Shown here piece by piece: positions 15,244 through 17,190 of a stretch of DNA of 17,190 nucleotides. Positions within the stretch are counted from its first letter, which is position 1. Each line of letters begins with the position of its first letter. Made by a program: the position numbers and the translations under genes. Below the pieces are notes generated by a model that saw nothing but the letters and a program-made list of their open reading frames with translations, made no database searches and was not told the origin of the DNA. The DNA comes from an uncultured Lachnospiraceae bacterium (GTDB lineage: Bacteria; Bacillota; Clostridia; Lachnospirales; Lachnospiraceae). The stretch lies in contig CAJUAE010000077.1 of NCBI GenBank assembly GCA_910583965.1, positions 1 to 17,190 of the forward strand, given 5' to 3'.

Positions 15244-15270
15244 AGAGCCACTTGCAAAACAAGTAGCTCT
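15244..15270. terminator. Shared terminator between convergent genes
   Basis: Arms 15244-15254 and 15260-15270 pair over 11 bp with one wobble or mismatch around a 5-nt loop. Minus-strand RNA ends GGCTCTTTTAAAT and plus-strand RNA ends AGCTCTAATTTTC. It sits between the 404-aa gene and the coiled-coil lipoprotein gene, so it can end both transcripts. A second hairpin (15163-15188) overlaps the stop codon of the 404-aa gene. Confidence 0.72.
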
Positions 15271-15284
15271 AATTTTCTATAGCC

Positions 15285-15854
15285 TCAATACTTCTCCAGC
15301 ACAGCTAGTAAAATTGGTACTTGCACTAAATTGCCTGATATGCTATCAAGTACATATGTTCCATTTTCTCTTTTCAATACAAATTCAATCAATTCTTCTC
15401 CATTAGTCTGTTGAAACTTTAATCCTATTTTATTATATTTGATTTGATCAACGTATACACCAAGTCCGCTCATTGAATTTAAACATTGTTTATATACTGC
15501 CTGTACACCCTCCGAAGTAGCCGAATAAGGTTCCTGGGAAACAAGTTGCAAATATTTTTCCCCATCTATAAGCACTAAACAATCCTCTCCAAAATATGTT
15601 GCTGCCCATGCCCTAGCAAATGAATGTTTTCTATCTTCATCTAATTTTTGTGTTTTTTCATCTAGCAATTCTTTTTTCGTTTTTTCATAATCCTGTTTCA
15701 ACGTTTCCAATTGTTGACGTGAAGCTTCCAATTCTTCCTCCAGTTCATTTTTTTCTGTTTGGAGCTTATCATAATCCTTTTGTGATACACCACACCCTAC
15801 ACATGTTCCCAAAATGATACAGCACATAATTACTATAATTTTTATTTTTCTCAT
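15285..15854 (-). CDS. Putative coiled-coil lipoprotein
   Basis: A 189-aa probable secreted, membrane-attached protein of unknown role. It opens MRKIKIIVIMCCIILGTCVG followed by Cys, a short positively charged signal and hydrophobic stretch ending in CVGC, an imperfect lipobox. Residues about 28-75 are a heptad-rich coiled coil (YDKLQTEKNELEEELEASRQ, QLETLKQDYEKTKKEL). The remainder is a small mixed domain (AWAATYFGEDCLVLIDGEKY ... YVLDSISGNLVQV). I choose the ATG at 15852-15854 because GGAGG lies 8 nt before it; an ATG 6 nt upstream is only 2 nt from it. It is convergent with the 404-aa gene and lies downstream of brnTA, separated by a terminator. Similar proteins are common cargo in clostridial ICEs. 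Confidence 0.72.
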   Translation of the reverse strand: MRKIKIIVIMCCIILGTCVGCGVSQKDYDKLQTEKNELEEELEASRQQLETLKQDYEKTKKELLDEKTQKLDEDRKHSFARAWAATYFGEDCLVLIDGEKYLQLVSQEPYSATSEGVQAVYKQCLNSMSGLGVYVDQIKYNKIGLKFQQTNGEELIEFVLKRENGTYVLDSISGNLVQVPILLAVLEKY

Positions 15855-15918
15855 ACTCATATCCTCCGTTTTTGGAACATTATAACATATGGTGTAAAAA
15901 AATGGAATAATATAGCAC

Positions 15919-15947
15919 AAAAAAAGAAATCTGCTGCAACAGATTTC
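15919..15947 (-). terminator. Terminator of the brnTA operon
   Basis: Minus strand: GAAATCTG-TTGCAG-CAGATTTC, a perfect 8-bp stem, followed by seven T. It is about 90 bp past the brnA stop and just upstream of the lipoprotein gene. Confidence 0.85.
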
Positions 15948-16037
15948 CTCAATATGATTTAGAATTTTACAAATACTATTTTGCCACCTTTATAATCAAA
16001 AATGAACATTTATATTATCTGTTATAATTGTTCGCAC

Positions 16038-16253
16038 TTACTTCCAAGACATCTGCAACTTCTTCTTATTCTTTGCACAATCCGACAAATACAGATTGAT
16101 AAGCGTCTGGTATGGTATGCCCGATTCCTCGCTCTGCGCTTTGAAAAAATCCACTGTATCGTTATCAATATTTATCGTTATCTGCTTTTTCAGCCTTTTT
16201 ACATATGGGTTTTTCCTAGGATTCAAATTCTCAATATCATATTCCTCTCTCAT
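16038..16253 (-). CDS. brnA: BrnA-like antitoxin (ribbon-helix-helix)
   Basis: A 71-aa antitoxin expected to bind and neutralise the neighbouring BrnT-like toxin and to repress their shared promoter. The frame opens MREEYDIENLNPRKNPYVKR. The RHH fold begins at LKKQITINIDNDTVDFFKAQ, followed by the second helix SGIPYQTLINLYLSDCAKNK, a form typical of BrnA (IPYQTLIN). I choose the ATG at 16251-16253 because AGAGGTG lies 5-8 nt upstream, inside the end of brnT; it overlaps brnT by 17 nt, so the pair is translationally coupled. A longer in-frame extension to 16346 would run deep into brnT without a ribosome binding site and is unlikely. The toxin-first order is normal for brnTA. Confidence 0.88.
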   Translation of the reverse strand: MREEYDIENLNPRKNPYVKRLKKQITINIDNDTVDFFKAQSEESGIPYQTLINLYLSDCAKNKKKLQMSWK

Positions 16254-16554
16254 TGATTTCACCTCTTGCATATCTGTTATATGTTTTTGTTTCACTTTTG
16301 GTTGCTTTCCTTGCTGAAATGATTCTGATGATGTTATCATCGCCACGGTAGCAATGACTCACAATGCACAGGTTTTCATGTTTGGTAATTCCAAGTATTA
16401 GGAACCGCTCTTCCTCCATAGAGTGTTCTGGGTCATCAAACATGATTGCATCATCATCATAAAATACTGTTGCCGCTTCTTCAAAATCAATTCCATGCTT
16501 AGCTTTATTGATTTTGTTTTTATTTTCGTCCCATTCAAAACTTATATATTCCAT
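16237..16554 (-). CDS. brnT: BrnT-like toxin (putative ribonuclease)
   Basis: A 105-aa toxin of the BrnT family, which folds like RelE-group ribonucleases and blocks translation by cutting RNA. The family signatures are clear: the opening FEWDENKNKINKAKHGIDFE, the loop FYDDDAIMFDDPEHSMEEER, the strand RFLILGITKHENLCIVSHCY, and the catalytic tail RIISARKATKSETKTYNRY. There is no ribosome binding site before the ATG, and a consensus promoter places the likely RNA start at or within a few bases of that ATG, so the message may be leaderless. The antitoxin gene overlaps its 3' end. Full length; no key residue is obviously missing. Confidence 0.92.
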   Translation of the reverse strand: MEYISFEWDENKNKINKAKHGIDFEEAATVFYDDDAIMFDDPEHSMEEERFLILGITKHENLCIVSHCYRGDDNIIRIISARKATKSETKTYNRYARGEINERGI

Positions 16555-16560
16555 AATTGT

Positions 16561-16589
16561 ATTATAATTATTTAGTAATTATTTGTCAA
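16561..16589 (-). promoter_or_regulatory. brnTA promoter with internal dyad
   Basis: Minus strand: consensus -35 TTGACA (16584-16589), 17 bp, consensus -10 TATAAT (16561-16566). A perfect dyad with 7-bp arms, ATAATTA-5-TAATTAT (16564-16582), fills the spacer and is a likely operator for BrnA or the BrnTA complex. Only six bases separate the -10 from the brnT ATG. Confidence 0.75.
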
Positions 16590-16599
16590 TACCCAAATT

Positions 16600-16627
16600 A
16601 AAAAAGACAGCAGTTTTTTCTACTGTC
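16600..16627 (-). terminator. Terminator, copy B of a duplicated cassette
   Basis: Minus strand: GACAGTAG-6-CTGCTGTC, then six T. The stem pairs fully in minus-strand RNA with one wobble. It follows a short frame ending ISLSELASFLRKEGQ-stop (16630 area) and precedes the brnT promoter. It repeats the terminator at 13787-13814. Confidence 0.75.
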
Positions 16628-16690
16628 CTTCTTTTCTTAGGAAGCTGGCTAACTCACTTAATGAGATTTCAATGTATCTGTTGTATCATT
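16628..16690 (-). pseudogene. C-terminal tail of a lost Rha-like gene
   Basis: On the minus strand a short frame reads IEISLSELASFLRKEGQ before a stop next to the terminator; a stop upstream (near 16690) closes it. It resembles the C-terminal segment ISLGELASYLK of the Rha protein in this window. Too short to be a gene by itself; best seen as the 3' end of a deleted Rha-type gene. Confidence 0.4.
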
Positions 16691-16731
16691 TATTCAGTTG
16701 TCACAAAATTCAGTATAATCAATTTGAACTT

Positions 16732-17157
16732 TTACCATATTCTAATAACGCCGCCAATGGACGACTTCACACCGATGCGTCCAAACTCCGAACAATCCGG
16801 CATTTTCTTATTAATCACATATGCCAATGCCTGCCCTTCTTCCAAGTCCTCACGATCTAACTCCCACTCGGAATTATCCTGTTTCACATACAGAAGGTTA
16901 TATAAATCGCCAATGTTCGTAAACTGATGAATAACATGATAAACAACCGCCTCATGCTTCTTCTCGAACTCATTTACCATTGCCTGTTCCTCGTCATCTA
17001 GCCAATACAAAATTCCCATATGTTCCGACTTATTCAGCTTTTCTTCTCCCTTAAACTCATTCAGCACATTCTTATGCACCTTCAAAAATTCCAGTCTCTT
17101 TACTGCCTCTGCTCTTGTTTCCTCAATATTTCTTACTATATGCTCTCGGAATCTCAA
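16732..17157 (-). CDS. Conserved ICE-type hypothetical protein
   Basis: I do not recognise a function. The 141-aa product is acidic and helical at the start (RFREHIVRNIEETRAEAVKR), has a central GILYWLDDEEQAMVNEFEKK, and ends with CSEFGRIGVKSSIGGVIRIW, a layout I associate with small soluble proteins carried by clostridial integrative elements. The start is uncertain. The only in-frame start near the beginning is a TTG at 17155-17157 with a weak AAGG directly before it, and 12 nt upstream is a TAG (17167-17169), with protein-like codons (VLDVA) before it. The native gene may thus have begun further upstream and been cut by a nonsense mutation near the window edge. It is followed by the Rha-like tail and a terminator. 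Confidence 0.6.
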   Translation of the reverse strand: MRFREHIVRNIEETRAEAVKRLEFLKVHKNVLNEFKGEEKLNKSEHMGILYWLDDEEQAMVNEFEKKHEAVVYHVIHQFTNIGDLYNLLYVKQDNSEWELDREDLEEGQALAYVINKKMPDCSEFGRIGVKSSIGGVIRIW

Positions 17158-17190
17158 AGCCTTATTCTATGCGACATCCAAGACTCCATT

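Noticed and set aside
16254..16346. Longer N-terminus for BrnA
   Set aside because: It lies inside brnT in another frame with no ribosome binding site, whereas the ATG at 16253 has AGAGGTG and gives the family-typical length.
1..17190. CRISPR arrays, rRNA or tRNA genes
   Set aside because: No regularly spaced repeats and no rRNA or tRNA-like conserved sequence were seen on either strand.

Overview
The window looks like chromosomal DNA from a low-GC anaerobic Firmicute, most likely a Lachnospiraceae-type Clostridia. The reasons are AT-rich intergenic DNA, strong AGGAGG-type ribosome binding sites, sigma-A-like promoters, and an NADP-type glutamate dehydrogenase, MATE pump and Na/Pi cotransporter of the kind common in that group. 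No rRNA, tRNA or CRISPR array was seen. Almost all intact genes lie on the minus strand.

Layout. (1) 1-1150 is a graveyard: a broken ABC transporter (ATPase and permease remnants fused by deletion), a 99-bp inverted-repeat element, and an IS200/IS605-type remnant that keeps its right-end/omegaRNA sequence but has no transposase or TnpB. (2) 1159-4805 looks like one regulatory unit. A MerR/GyrI-like regulator is divergent from a MATE efflux gene, and a membrane-anchored NylB/beta-lactamase-type serine hydrolase follows. The MATE and hydrolase promoters share an almost identical sequence inside an abnormally long 19-bp -35/-10 spacer, the signature of MerR-activated promoters. (3) 4830-6085 holds a decayed HxlR regulator divergent from an intact NAD(P)-binding oxidoreductase, closed by a strong bidirectional terminator. 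(4) 6206-9582 is housekeeping: gdhA and a Na/Pi cotransporter with a PhoU-like tail. (5) 9634-10235 is about 600 bp of AT-rich DNA with no convincing gene.

(6) 10235-17190 is accessory, prophage- or ICE-like DNA. A minus-strand group runs from a 53-aa ribbon-helix-helix protein through a Rha-family phage regulator to a gene split by an amber codon and a 43-aa ORF, ending in a terminator. An IS607-family element (tnpA, frameshifted tnpB, omegaRNA) sits in the middle of this group. Upstream are a plus-strand 404-aa protein with a MuF-like zinc-knuckle motif, a coiled-coil putative lipoprotein, a BrnT/BrnA toxin-antitoxin pair and an ICE-type hypothetical gene. A terminator plus promoter cassette occurs twice, before the RHH gene and before brnT.

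I see no complete, obviously new multi-gene system. The most useful leads are the two-promoter MerR regulon, the orphan omegaRNA element, the apparently leaderless brnT, the duplicated terminator-promoter cassette and the unexplained 404-aa protein. All family names rest on motif recognition by eye, without database searches.
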